Positions 21,920 through 33,545 of a stretch of 64,000 bases of DNA are shown here, piece by piece. How positions within the stretch are numbered: the stretch's first letter is position 1; each line of letters opens with the position of its first letter. A program made the position numbers and the translations under genes. A model generated the notes under the pieces. The model ran no database searches, was not told the DNA's origin, and worked only from the letters and a program-made list of their open reading frames with translations. Origin of the DNA: Dendrocalamus latiflorus (taxonomy: Eukaryota; Streptophyta; Magnoliopsida; Poales; Poaceae); contig CM029663.1 of NCBI GenBank assembly GCA_017311315.1, forward strand, positions 39,134,622-39,198,621. Direction: 5' to 3'.

Positions 21920-24290
21920 TCCTCCCCTTTTTGACAGAAAACTGTCCTCGGTTTTAATATATGTGTAGCCTCACGTATTGCACGATCTTGATCATAAATC
22001 TCGGTACATGATAACAAACGCAACAAACTCTCATTATGTAATATCATAAGGTCTTTATGAAACAAAGTAAAACCTCTTTAAAATGAGCTCACCTGATAAT
22101 TTAAGCGATGCGTAGGAGCTCTTGTTATTGGAATAACAAACATAGCAAATATGGTTGTATCCATAGGGGTCATGTCCTCATCAGCCTCTCCTTCTTGAAA
22201 ACAATGCCATCCTCGGATTTTGATAAACTGAAAGTATGGTAACAAAGAAGCTAAGATGTATGCATGGTATATGTATATGTCATCCATTTTAACAGTTCTT
22301 CGTTGTTGCACAATTAATGTTATAACACAACAGCAATCATAAAAGCTCATTGTATTATTAACACAAAAGTAATAATATATGTTAATAAACAAATCAAAAT
22401 TTCCCACACAGTAATTATTGTAACTTGTTTTCCAAATGTAAGTGAAGCATTTATGCAATTCAAATCTTTGAAGTTGTAAACTTGTTGTGGTGGCACATAT
22501 GGGCAAAGCTACAACTTTTGGAATCAAACAAAGTTTATCCATATAATCAGATTTCAATTGAGCAATAGCAAATTCATCTAGTAAGGGTGAAAAGATTTGC
22601 AAGTAATTTCATTATTCAAATTATCAATGTTAGATGGTTCAACAAGAGAAGAACACATAGGCATTGAATGATAACTAAATTTTATTTTTCTTTCATAATG
22701 AACAAGATTGAGCATACAAGAGTTGTTGTTCAAAACAACAAGCTGCAATTCATCCATGTGATCACAAGTTATGCATATTCGATATACAAGAAATTGATTT
22801 TCTACATCATAATCTCCAATCAAATTAAACTTATACCAAGGGGTGTAGGCACTAAACAAGAATTTCAAACATGCAAGTTCAGAAACTTTCTCCATAGCAT
22901 GTGACAATTTCATAGGTAGATCCAACATGATGTAACACAATGAATTAGCAGGAGAAATTTAGTCAAAACTTCTTTATATTTAACCAAAGCAACATGATCA
23001 TTGTATGTGATTATTTCAACACATGAATCACTAAAAACATCAGGCAATTCAATTATTTTTTGACAAGGTGCACTCAACTCATTCTCAACACTCAAATCAA
23101 TGCGGTGTGAATTCTCTACTTGAAATATGGGCATGTCAGAATTGTTTTCCACTAAATTTTGCTCTAAAATAGCATAAACAGTGCATAATTGTAGTTCTTC
23201 ACAAGCATACTCACCGTGAGTGATGATAGCACTATGATTTTTACCTTTTTGGCTCCCCTCAGTTGATGTAGGTGCATCCATCTCCTCATCTTCGTTCTCA
23301 ACTAATGGAGTCGATGATTGAATCAGTTCATGCTCCTCTTCGACATGGTTCTCAACTACCTGCAAGTTGTTAGTCACAGAAAAAGGCACAAACAAGGGTT
23401 TGTTCTCATGTTTCTTATCATCAAGCACTCTCAATTTCTTCTCAATCTGACATTCAACATTACAAGCAAGTATAAACAAATGAGGGAGAGAATTATATTC
23501 TTTGTGAATGAGAAGGTCCTGAATTTCTTTATTAAGCCCACATAGGAATCTATTCTCTGTAGCTTCAGCATGTTCCTCTAAGCCACAATGCAATAAACAA
23601 GTTTTTAAATCATGATAATATTCCCTTACAGTTCTACTTTGTTGTTTTCAACATTGCAATCTAGCTAGCAAATAATCAACATGATATTTACGAACATGGT
23701 GATCTCTCAAAAGTTTCTTTAATGCATGCCACGTTTGAGGCACTCTTCCAAGTCTACTTAAGTATTTCCACCAAAGCATTGCATCATCAATAAAAACACT
23801 AGTGGCAGCTCTAATCTTTTGCTTATCAGACCAATCATGATATTCAAATTCTTTATCTAGCGCTATCTCCCAGTCAATATAGGCATCAGGATCAAATTTA
23901 CCAGGAAAGGATAGATTTTAGTTTTACCGAACGCACTATCACGATCATATACCTCCCATGGTGAAGAACCTTGTCTTAAGCGTGCGTCTTTCTCGCGAAT
24001 TTCTTTGCGCTCCCGGTCAATGGCTCGAAGAAGATATGGATCTATCTCGTAATCATCCCATGAACCTGGCATGGTTAGTAGCAAACAAGGAAACAAATCA
24101 CAAGTATATGTTCCTATCGACAACTAGGATATGGAGGCTCAATTCAAGTAATGCATCTCTCAAGCTCTTACCAAATTCTTACAAGTTCTTACCAAAGCAA
24201 ACAGGTGGTGCAACCGGTGGCTGGTTCGTAATAAATCTAACTCAAGTGATGAGTAAAGCGATTGCAAGGTAAAGCGAGACCTGTTCGGTT
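21920..24290 (-). pseudogene. Non-autonomous CRM-like element, copy 2: gag plus unrecognised protein region
   Basis: Read right to left: gag N-terminus (RAIDRERKEIREKDARLRQG near 24030), gag core in broken frames, then HCGLEEHAEATENRFLCGL and IQDLLIHKEYNSLPHLF (frame 23593-22910). After an acidic linker comes the region shared with copy 1: KFLFSAYTPWYKFNLIGDY (22940-22578), then LKSDYMDKLCLIPK and NYCVGNFDLFINI (22602-22078), ending in the polyprotein tail ITRAPTHRLNYQVSSF. Frameshifts lie near 23870, 22935 and 22590. Unlike copy 1, the last part is open into the tail. No protease, RT, RNase H or integrase motif is seen. The lesions differ from those of copy 1, so the common ancestor was probably intact across this region. 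Purine tract and LTR follow at 21932 and 21919. Confidence 0.75.
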
Positions 24291-24531
24291 AGTAGAAATC
24301 ATATTCTCATTTAAAATATGTTGAGGCTGAAGAAACGAATTCACCTTTAGTTCAATCTTGATATTGGACGCTATTGTCGTATGTGTTTGTGGCATGGTCA
24401 CATCATCCTCCCTTTTTTGACAGAAAACCGTTCTCGGTTTTAACATATGTGTGGCCTCACATATTGCATGATGTTGATCATAAATCTCGGTACATGATAA
24501 CAAACGCAACAAACTCTCATTATGTAATATC
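24291..24531 (-). repeat. 3' end fragment of another CRM-like unit (internal tail plus LTR start)
   Basis: Minus-strand 24531-24406 matches the internal 3' end seen at 22045-21920. 24405-24291 matches the first ~110 bp of the LTR (TGATGTGACC at 24405). It lies directly upstream of copy 2, consistent with the remains of the shared LTR in a head-to-tail array. Confidence 0.7.
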
Positions 24532-24828
24532 TGTTGTGGGGGTGGCCCAACCCCCCGTGACAGGGCCGTGCAACTAGTCCAACATGTAATAGGCCCAATA
24601 GTGTAGAGGAATATACCAGTGTAAATACACCAATGTACCCTCATCCTTTGTAAGTACTAAGGGGTAGAATGGGGATTTCCCATTCTACCCCACTCATATA
24701 TAAACCCCCAGGAGGGGCAAAGGGGGGGGGGGAGATCCTCTCATTCTCACCAACACTCCCACAGACTTGGCTCTCCTCTTCCTCCCCTACTAGTCCCCTT
24801 CTTTCTTGTTTGGCCCATAGCCACAACA
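24532..24828 (+). repeat. 5' LTR of array-bearing retroelement, left copy
   Basis: A 297-bp LTR with 8-bp inverted ends TGTTGTGG...CCACAACA, a TATATAAA near 24696 and a run of Gs near 24722-24732. It is the reverse complement match of 34828-35118. A primer-binding site follows after two bases. Confidence 0.8.
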
Positions 24829-24830
24829 GA

Positions 24831-24848
24831 TGGCGCCGTCCGTGGGGA
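24831..24848 (+). other. Primer-binding site of the left array-bearing element
   Basis: TGGCGCCGTCCGTGGGGA begins two bases after the LTR. This wording is common at the PBS of grass Ty3/gypsy elements. It recurs in reverse at 34825-34807. Confidence 0.75.
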
Positions 24849-27800
24849 CTAGAGCAAGAAGTCGCGCAAGGAAGAGTCACCATCGCGAGGAAGGCCTGCT
24901 CCGCGGCCAGGCTGGGATGCATCCTGGTGTGCTGGAGAACAAAAATGTAGCCAAGGGTAAGGAAAGGTAGAGCACCTCTGGGTAATCCAACTCGCTCATC
25001 AATCGTTGTTGCACGTAAGCCCTCACGCGGATCTGGTACATCCATCGATTCTGCATGAGAGTCTCCGTGCGGATCTGGTAGATCCATCAATCCACCATCC
25101 TGATTTTCACTAGTATTGCTGAGTACCGCTTGAGTAGCGAAACGCAACATCGGGGTCTCCGTGCCGGTCTCCACGTCGCAGCCGCGCGGCCCCTCGCCGC
25201 CGAGCGATTTCGAGCATCCGCTCCGCAGTCTCGGGGATGCTGCGCCAGTGTCGAGCCTTTCCGTACGACAAAGCAAGGGATATCCGTGCACGCATGAAAC
25301 ATCAATCCGCTGCTTGTCTTTATGCAGGAAAGAACAAATGTATATGCAAGGCTTTCGTATTTGTTACGTTCTGCACGCAGTGTATTCGTTCCGGCATCTC
25401 CGACACGACGCGGAGGTGCTGCTCGAGGACCTCCATCTCCGGCCGGGCCTCCACGCGCCTCCGGCCGAGTCTCCGCATCGAGCCTCCGGCTTTGCATCGC
25501 CTCCGCGCAGGACCTCGCCCGCGTGCAAGCATACACGCTTACAGGTACGTATGCGTACGGGTATGCAACATTATGGCACACCCCGAGCCAGCCGGGCCAC
25601 CGTACTGGCCTCCGCGCTGCCGAAGCTGAGCCCAAACCTCATCTTCGCGCTGCCGAAGCTCGTCCCCACGTTGCAAATATCACGTGGAAAAAGTATCAGG
25701 CTTCTCGTACATATGCACTACTCGATGCATGCAAACGCGACTTTCACATAGGCAGGCACTCGAATATTCATTCACACATGTATTTATCCATGCATGCGTG
25801 TATTCATCCTTGCATGCATATCCATCCGTGCATAGTATAAACTCGCAGGTAGTGCACTCGAAGTCCGTCGGCCTCCACCGGCTCTCCGCGCTCGCCGAAG
25901 GATGCACCACCCCCCACCTCCGCAGCGACTCTCCGTGCTCGCTGTCTCCAAGCGCAATCCTCCGCCTTCGAGCGTAGTTGAAGAAGCCAAGCGACGCAGC
26001 CTCCGCTGCTACTCTCCACGCAGAGGCCCCAAGGTCGCCTGCATACAGGTCCGCGCGGCAAAGAATCAGGCAGGCAGTTCGGCGCACCGCCCTCCGCGTC
26101 ATGGTCTTCACATCGGACGATGTCTTCGCACGCTGCCAAAGGCTCCGCGCCGATGTCAAAGCCCGCGAAGCGGCGGAGCGCAAAGCCGGCGGGCATCAGG
26201 CGACGGTAGCGGAGGCGCAGCAGCAGCAGTATGGGGCGGATGAGCACAGCTCGCGCAAGCAAGACTCAGTGTACCAGAGCTGGAGCCTGAAGTAGCTTCC
26301 ACCCGGGCTCCGCGGCGGCCTCCACGTCGACGAGCCTCACGAACTCCACAGTCTCCGCGCCGAGCCTCCATCGAGCCACCAGCTCCGCAGCCTTCGCGTT
26401 GAGCCTCCGTCGAGCTTCTGCTTCACGGACCCTGGCCAGACGAAGTCCGCGCCGGCGAGTTCGCTAGGTGGTGGCCTCCGCGTTATCAACCCTCCGGGCC
26501 TTCGCGCGTCTTCGGCGAGACTTCACCGGCTCCCATACATGCACCGTGCCTCAGGTCCGGACCCTCGCGCGTCTTCGGCGGACTCCGCTCAACTTCGAGG
26601 CGACCTCACCGGCTCCGCGCCCCAGTCTCCGCGCGCACCCCGAGGACCTCACGTTTCCGTCCAAGCATACGTATCCATTCTCCCGTATCCATCCATACAT
26701 GCATTGTATGTGTCATACGTTGCATGCAGGGAAAGACATCAAGCGCCAAGTACGCCATGGATATTTCATGTGAGGGGCGAGCCGACACTCTTCCACCATG
26801 ACGCCGCTACTGCCACGGAAGGCGACGACGGCGCAGCACACGTGGGGCGCGTCGCACGTGGGGGACGAGCTCCACAGATCCAGTTACACTGTTGAACTCG
26901 GACGGCTCGGCGGTATGGCATTCAGTAGAGCGAGGCCCAGCTTCAGCAGAGTGACGTCTGCGAGTTCCGCGTTGCATGACTTCCGGCGACGAAGGCCATC
27001 CCGCTCGCCCCTGATGGAGCTCTGCGTGGCCACGGTGCCTCTGCGTCGAACTCGCCTCCGACCTCCGTCGATGCACGCCGGTTCCGCGTCCCGTCTCTCC
27101 GATGGCTCCATGCTCACCTCCGCGCGTGGTCATGCACCGTCGCCTAGGCATGGAACTCCGCTCGGCCCCGTCGTCATGCAGCGTCACTTGGCGCCCACAA
27201 GCATCCGCGCCCATCTCCGCGGCCAGGAGATCTTCACGCCAGATTTCGAGCCGACATCATCAACCCAAGCTCCGCGCGAGCTGGCCCCGCCACGAACAGC
27301 CTCGCCTCCACGTGGCTCCGCACAACAACGGGCGGCCTCCGCGCACCCCGCCTCCATGAGCTAGATTCCACGTGGGCGTCCTCGACTTCCTGGATCGTCC
27401 GCGGAGTCACCACGCTCGCGGAGTAGTGCCATCCATGCACGCGCAGGCTCCGGGTAAATCCATCCGTGCACGAGAAGCGATGCAGGCGAAGTGGTAGTCC
27501 TCGGCCGACCTCGACCTCGCCAAGGACCTGCTCCAGGTCGTCTTCGCGCCGGCCGACCTCCGCCACGACGGTCTTCATACCAGCTAAGGCCTCCTAGCGC
27601 ATTGGCTAAGTCTCCGCACGCAGGACGGTGGAGAGCGAGCAACAGGAGGGCGTGCAGGCGGAGACCGTGAGCTTCTGGGGTGAGCACCCGGCCGTGAAGG
27701 TGGAGCACTACACGGCTCACGGCGCGAACAGCGAGCCGTTCTATTTCACCGTTTCAGAGGGTGGATCGGTGGCGCGCCTCTCGCAGCCTCCGCGCCATAG

Positions 27801-29160
27801 TACTTGACCTCGACGCCGACTTCACCGACCCTATCGAGGTCCGAGCTGGCCGCTCCGTCGAAGCCTCTACGTCGAATAGCCAAGCCGCAGTCTTCGCAGT
27901 AAGACTCCGCGCCGGCAGCCTTGACGTTGGCTTCGCACATGTGGGCTTCATCGACCTTCGCCCTCGGCCTTCGCTTCACCGAGGTCCAAGCTGGCCGCTC
28001 CGTCGAAGCCTCTACGTTGAATAGCCAAGTCGCAGTCTTCGCAGTGAGACTCCTCGCCGGCAGCCTTGACGTTGGCTTCACACATGTGGGCTTCGTCGAC
28101 CTTCGCCCTCGGCCTTCGCTTCGCCGTGGTTCGAGCTGGCCGCTCCGTCGAAGCCTCTACGTCGAATAGCCAAGTTGCAGTGTTCGCAGTGAGACTCCGC
28201 GCCGGCAGCCTTGACGTTGGCTTCGCACATGTGGGCTTCGTCAACCTTCGCCCTCGGCCTTCGCTTCGCCGAGGTCCGAGCTGGCCGTGCCTACCTCGCT
28301 GGGACTCCGCGGCTGCGACAGCGCCTTTGGGGGTCTCTGCCAGTGTCTTCGGAGTCTTCGCCATGATCAGAGTGGTCTCCGCCATGGCGCCCGCGGTCTA
28401 CGTCGAGGTCAAAGGGGTCTTCGCCGCAGCATTCGCACTCTTCGCCAAGCGGTCATGGGCGGTCGTCCGAGGCCTCCGCGTCGGCTTCCCCAACTTTGGC
28501 TCCGCGCCAATCTCCGCAGGTCGAGCGCAAGTCTCCGCACGTCGAGCGACATCACATGTGTGCATGAGATATCCATCCATGCAAACTTCACGTATGAATG
28601 CATGAGACATCCAGCCGTGCAGCAGCTAGCTGCAGCGGCCTCCACGCCTCTGTTGGCTTCGTCTACACCCGGCCCCTGCGACGTACGCCTCAGCTTCGCG
28701 AAGCCTCCGCACTCGTCCGCGTCGGCCTCCGCGCACCATCATCCTCAGCGACAAGGGTCGTGGCCTCGCTCCAGCTTAGCGCCCTCGACGTCGAACTGCG
28801 CGACCCACGTCTTCAACTTGGTGCGTCGCCTCCAGTCCCAGTGAGACGTCGAGCCTAAGCTCCGCAGTCCACGTCGAGCCAACGTTGAGCATCCGGCGTC
28901 GAACTGCGCGGCCCACGTCTCCAACTTATCTCTGTAAGAAACGGTTGTGCATCATATCATTTATTGCGACCGTAGTTCCATTCCAGGAGCATTCGATTTG
29001 GCCGTAGTTGCTTCTCCAGTTTTGCCCTGTTCTGGATTGCCGTAGCATCTATTGCTTTCCCAGTACTACATCCTGGAGAGTTTTGTTGCCGCAAGTCTTT
29101 GGCCATTTATTTTGTGCCTCTGTTTTGGTCCTCTTTCTGGTTTAAATCGCACGATGGCCT
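24849..29160 (+). other. Internal region of the left array-bearing element, no recognisable gene
   Basis: GC-rich sequence with frequent CTCCGCG and CCATCCATGC-type words. Many short frames (up to 196 aa) are open by composition only. I find no gag, protease, RT or integrase motif. The first ~400 bp (to about 25250) and the last ~230 bp (28930-29160) match the inverted copy at 34560-34827 and 33990-34165. About 3.6 kb between them is absent there. Likely a non-autonomous element. Confidence 0.55.
27841..28275 (+). repeat. 145-bp tandem repeat, three units
   Basis: The phrase CCGAGCTGGCCGCTCCGTCG starts at 27841, 27986, 28131 and (diverging) 28276, exactly 145 bp apart. 145 is not a multiple of three, so the frame changes from unit to unit, arguing against coding function. 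Confidence 0.9.
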
Positions 29161-29169
29161 TGCGCCTCG

Positions 29170-30520
29170 GCGTACTCCACGGAGTATAAACAAAGACACG
29201 TGTTCGCGCGCGCACTCTCTGTAGCCAAAGCTATGGGTATGAGTATAAACCAAAGACACGCGTTCGCGCGCGCAATCTCTGTAGCCAGGGGTACGGGTAT
29301 GAGTATAAACCAAAGACACGCGTTCACGCGCGCACTCTCTGTCAAAGACACGGGTATGAGTATAAACAAAGACACGCGTTCGCGCGCGCACTCTTTGCCA
29401 AAGACGCGGGCATGAGTATAAACAAAGACGCGCGGAGGGACGCCTCTGTGTGCACTCTACGGAGTATAAATAAGACGTAGCGTCGAGGTCCGCCTCCGCA
29501 CGCGCCAGTCTACGGACTCTAAATAAGACATAGCGTCGAGGTCCGCCTCCGCACGCGCCAGTCTACGGACTATAAATAAGACGTAGCGTCGAGGTCCGCC
29601 TTCGCACGCGCCAGTCTACGGACTCTAAATAAGACGTAGCGTCGAGGTCCGCCTCCACACGCGCCAGTCTACGGACTTTAAATAAGATGTAGCGTCGAGG
29701 TCCGCCTCCGCACGCGCCAGTCTACGGACTCTAAAATAAGACGTAGCGTCTAGGTCCGCCTCCGCACGCGCCAGTCTACGGACTCTAAAATAAGATGTAG
29801 CGTCGAGGTCTGCCTCCGCACGCGCCAGTCTGCGGACTCTAAAATAAGACATAGCGTCGAGGTCCGCCTCCGCACGCGCCAGTCTACGGACTCTAAAATA
29901 AGACGTAGCGTCGAGGTTCGCCTCCACACGCGCAAGTCTACGGAGTCTAAAATAAGACGTAGCGTCGAGGTCCGTCTCCGCACGTGCCAGTCTACGGACT
30001 CTAAAATAAGACGTAGCGTCGAGGTCCGCCTCCGCACGCGCCAGTCTACGGACTCTAAAATAAGACGTAGCGTCGAGGTCCGCCTCCGCACGCGCCAGTC
30101 TACGGACTCTAAAATAAGACGTAGCGTCGAGGTCCGCCTCCGCACGCGCCAGTCTACGGACTCTAAAATAAGACGTAGCGTCAAGGTCCGACTCCGCACG
30201 CGCCAGTCTACGGACTCTAAATAAGACGCAGCGGTGGGACGCCCACGCGCGCACTCTGCGGAGTATAAATAAGACGCGGATGTTGTCCCTGCGCACTCTA
30301 CGGAGTATAAACAAGATGCGGATGCCGTGCACGCATGGACATAGTCCTTATGCGTACTCTCCGGAGTATAAATAAGACGTGGATGTTGATCCCACGCACT
30401 CTACGGAGTATAAACAAGACGCGGATGCCGCGCACGCATGGACATTGTCCTTATGCGTACTCTCCGAAGTATAAATAAGACGTGGATGTTGATCCCATGC
30501 ACTCTACGTAGTATGAAAAC
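29170..30520 (+). repeat. Arrays of 53/54-bp and related units carrying TATAAA-like motifs
   Basis: 29170-29480: four to five units of about 55-66 bp with GAGTATAAAC and CACGCGTTCGCGCGCGCA. 29482-30234: about 14 units of 53 or 54 bp with GTCGAGGTCCGCCTCCGCAC, starting at 29482, 29535, 29588, 29641, 29694, 29748, 29802 and so on, each with CTCTAAATAAGAC. 30240-30520: longer units with GGAGTATAAATAAGAC. On the minus strand the 54-bp part reads as an 18-residue repeat in an ORF of 235 aa, a by-product of period and composition. A related stretch occurs inverted at 33650-33965. Confidence 0.9.
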
Positions 30521-30524
30521 TGCC

Positions 30525-30876
30525 ACGATGGCCGAGACACTAGGAAGTGCCTCGGTTTAAGCAGAACACCACTTGGATATCCCGCCCTCGCGCGCGTTGC
30601 AGCAGGAAGTGCACCGCGAGTTTTTGAAGGTAGGGGAACGGTGGCTCCGCCTCCCTGCCTTTATGTGTGTAGCGCCCTCGGCCTACGCTGCAAGCGCCCG
30701 CTCTCCGCAGGCACTCTTTTCAAAGGTAGGGGAACGGCAGTGTCGCTGCCCTACCTATGCTTGCGTAGCGCCTGCGAAGGTAGGGGAACGGCGGCTCCGT
30801 CTATTTTGATGACATTTTTATATATAGCCGCTCATTGGAAGAACATGTTGAACACATTAGACAAGTGCTACAAATG
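30525..30876 (+). repeat. Start of a 96-bp-type array and right edge of the left array-bearing element
   Basis: 30525-30620 matches the inverse of 33545-33640. From about 30625 two to three diverged units of GAAGGTAGGGGAACGG follow, then 70 bp of unassigned AT-rich sequence up to the LTR end at 30877. Confidence 0.65.
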
Positions 30877-31377
30877 TGATACGGGGTCGCCCGATCTTCT
30901 CGACGTAGGATGGATACTAACAGGTGTCTTGATGAATCGTAATGATCCTCCAATGCCAGTGCAAAGGACGAACACTCTTTAATCCGCCAAAACACACTCG
31001 TGTTGATTTCGCCGACTACCAAGTGAAGATCAATCGTGCACACAATTAGCAGCGGAAAGGCTAAACCATCTTGATTGAAGAAGACACTCCTAATTCCCTA
31101 AGGAATTTCGGCAGCCATGCTAAACTTGAAAACTTTAGTAGATTGATTTTTCTCAAACGTGGTCTGTCCCAACAAAGGGGATACAAGGGGGTTTTATAGT
31201 GTTTTCCCTGACTCACGTAAGGAAAGTCTTGGCCGAATCAATCCCTTGTTTGGTCAAGGTTTCCTAATCCAATTCCTAAAACCTAGCAATATGTTTCCTT
31301 TATTTTCGGGCTAAGCCCTATCCTATGACATGACCGAGATTGAGATTGACTCGGCCACCCTTTGGAAACACAGGCCA
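30877..31377 (-). repeat. Older CRM-type element: LTR, 3' portion
   Basis: Minus-strand LTR that starts at 41345 and is interrupted by the CRM element at 31378-40967. This half ends GACCCCGTATCA at 30877. With 40973-41345 it makes about 874 bp. TATA-like sequence (CACTATAAAACCC on the minus strand) lies near 31200. Confidence 0.75.
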
Positions 31378-31678
31378 TGATGAGGACATCCCTTCCATGG
31401 ATACAACTCATCCACAACAACGACCACTTACTCGAGCTCATGCTTGTCAACTTAATTACCAGGTGAATTCATTCCTAGATTCATATAATACTGAGAATAG
31501 TCCGCTACCTAATGCAAATGATTTAATTGTGATTAGGAACTTGAGAATAATGGAGGTCACCACGTCACTTTGGGACCAAGTCAAGCAAGAATTCGAGTTG
31601 GACACGTTCTGGAATCAGATTCGGACTGCTGCGATGGTACCAAGTTCAAACGTGCATAACTTCCTCATACGGACTCCG
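31378..31678 (+). repeat. Truncated 5' LTR of the CRM element
   Basis: Matches the first part of the 3' LTR at 40003-40346 but lacks a ~46-bp segment (40168-40215). It stops at ACGGACTCCG, where the array begins. No polypurine tract precedes it, and the TSD does, so it is the 5' end of the element rather than a 3' tail. It encodes LTRAHACQLNYQVNSF like other LTRs of this family. Confidence 0.85.
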
Positions 31679-33545
31679 AGGTACGGAGGCGAAGCCGCCG
31701 TTCCCCTACCTTTAAAAACAGTACCCGCGAAGAGCGGGCGCTTGCGGCGTAGGCCGAGGGCACTACGCACGCCGAGGTAGGGAGGCGATACCGTCATTCC
31801 CCTACCTTCCAAAAGAGTGCCCGCGACGAGCGGGCTCTTGCGGCGTAGGCCGAGGGCACTACGCACGCCGCGGTAGGCAGGCGAAGCCGCCGTTCCCCTA
31901 CCTTCAAAAACAGTGCCCGCGAAGAGCGGGCGCTTGCGGCGTAGGCCGAGGGCACTACGCACGCCGAGGTAGGGAGGCGATACCGCTATTCTCCTACCTT
32001 CCAAAAGAGTGCCCGCGAAGAGCGGGGGCTTGCGGCGTAGGCCGAGGGCACTACGCACGCCGAGGTAGGGAGGCGAAGCCGCCGTTCCCTTACCTTCAAA
32101 AAGAGTGCCCGCGAAGAGCGGTCGCTTGCGGCGTAGGCCGAGGGCACTACGCAAGCCGAGGTAGGGAGGCGAAGCCGCCGTTCCCCTACCTTCAAAAAGA
32201 GTGCCCGCGACGAGCGGGCGCTTGCGGCGTAGGCCGAGGGCACTACGCACGCCGAGGTAGGGAGGCGAAGCCACAGTTCCCCTACCTTCGAAAATAGTGC
32301 CCGCGAACAGCGGGCGCTTGTGGTGTAGGCCGAGGGCACTACGCACGCCGAGGTAGGGAGGCGATACCGCCGTTCCCCTACCTTCCAAAAGAGTGCCCCC
32401 GAAGAGCGGGCGCTTGCAGCGTAGGCCGAGGGCACTATGCACGCCGAGGTAGGGAGGCGATACCGCCGTTCCCCTACCTTCCAAAAGAGTGCCCCCGAAG
32501 AGCGGGCGCTTGCAGTGTAGGCCGAGGGCACTATGCACGCCGAGGTAGGGAGGCGATACCGCCGTTCCCCTACCTTCAAAAAAGTGCCCGTGACGAGCGG
32601 GTGCTTGCGGCCTAGGCCGAAGGCACTACGCACACCGAGGTAGGGAGGCGAAGCCGCCGTTCCCCTACCTTCAAAAAGTGTGCCCGCGACGAGCGGGTGC
32701 TTGCGATGTAGGCCGAGGGCACTACGCACACCGAGGTAGGGAGGCGATACCCCGTTCCCCTACCTTCAAAAAGAGTGCCCGCGAAGAGCGGCTGCTTGCG
32801 GCGTAGGCCGAGGGCACAACGCACGACGAGGTAGGGAGGCGATACCGCCATTCCCCTACCTTCAAAAAGAGTGCCCGCGACGAGTGGGCGCTTGCGGCGT
32901 AGGCCGAGGGCACTACGCACGCCGAGGTAGGGAGGCGATACCGCCGTTCCCCTACCTCCAAAAAGAGTGCCCGCGAAGAGCGGGCGCTTGCGGCGTAGGC
33001 CGAGGGCACTACGCACGCCGAGGTAGGGAGGCGATACCGCCGTTCCCCTACCTTCAAAAATAGTGCCCGCGACGAGCGGGCGCTTGCGGCGTAGGCCGAG
33101 GGCAGTACGCACGCCGAGGTAGGGAGGCGAAGCCGCCGTTCCCCAGCCTTCAAAAAGAGTGCCCGCGACGAGCGGGCGCTTGCGGCGTAGGCCGAGGGCA
33201 CTACGCACGCCGAGGTAGGGAGGCGATACTGTCGTTCCCTTACCTTCAAAAAGAGTGCCCGCGATGAGCGGGCGCTTGCGGCGTAGGCCGAGGGCACTAC
33301 GCACGCCGAGGTATGGAGGCGAAGCCGCCGTTCCCCTACCTTCGAAAAGAGTGCCCGCGACGAGCGGGCGCTTGCGGCGTAGGCCGAGGGCACTACGCAC
33401 ACCGAGGTAGGGAGGCGATACCGCCATTCCCCTACCTTCAAAAAGAGTGCCCGCGACGAGCGGGCGCTTGCGCCGTAGGCCGAGGGCACTACGCACGCCG
33501 AGGTAGGGAGGCGAATCCGCCATTCCCCTACCTTCAAAAACTCGC
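31679..33545 (-). repeat. 96-bp tandem array, about 19 units
   Basis: Each unit contains CGAGGTAGGGAGGCGA, then TTCCCCTACCTTC, GTGCCCGCGACGAGCGGGC and GCGTAGGCCGAGGGCAC. Every unit holds two short inverted repeats (GGTAGGG/CCCTACC and GCCCGC/GCGGGC). As 96 = 3 x 32, the minus strand is open in more than one frame (ORFs of 355, 307, 288 and 247 aa with 32-residue repeats such as GVRSALGLRRKRPL). I do not call these genes. Confidence 0.95.

Noticed and set aside
29625..30332. 235-aa minus-strand ORF with 18-residue repeats
   Set aside because: Product of the 54-bp array period (3 x 18); units of 53 bp break the frame on the left.
29170..33545. Regular arrays as possible CRISPR
   Set aside because: Units are contiguous tandem repeats without unique spacers, in a plant retroelement context with no cas genes.
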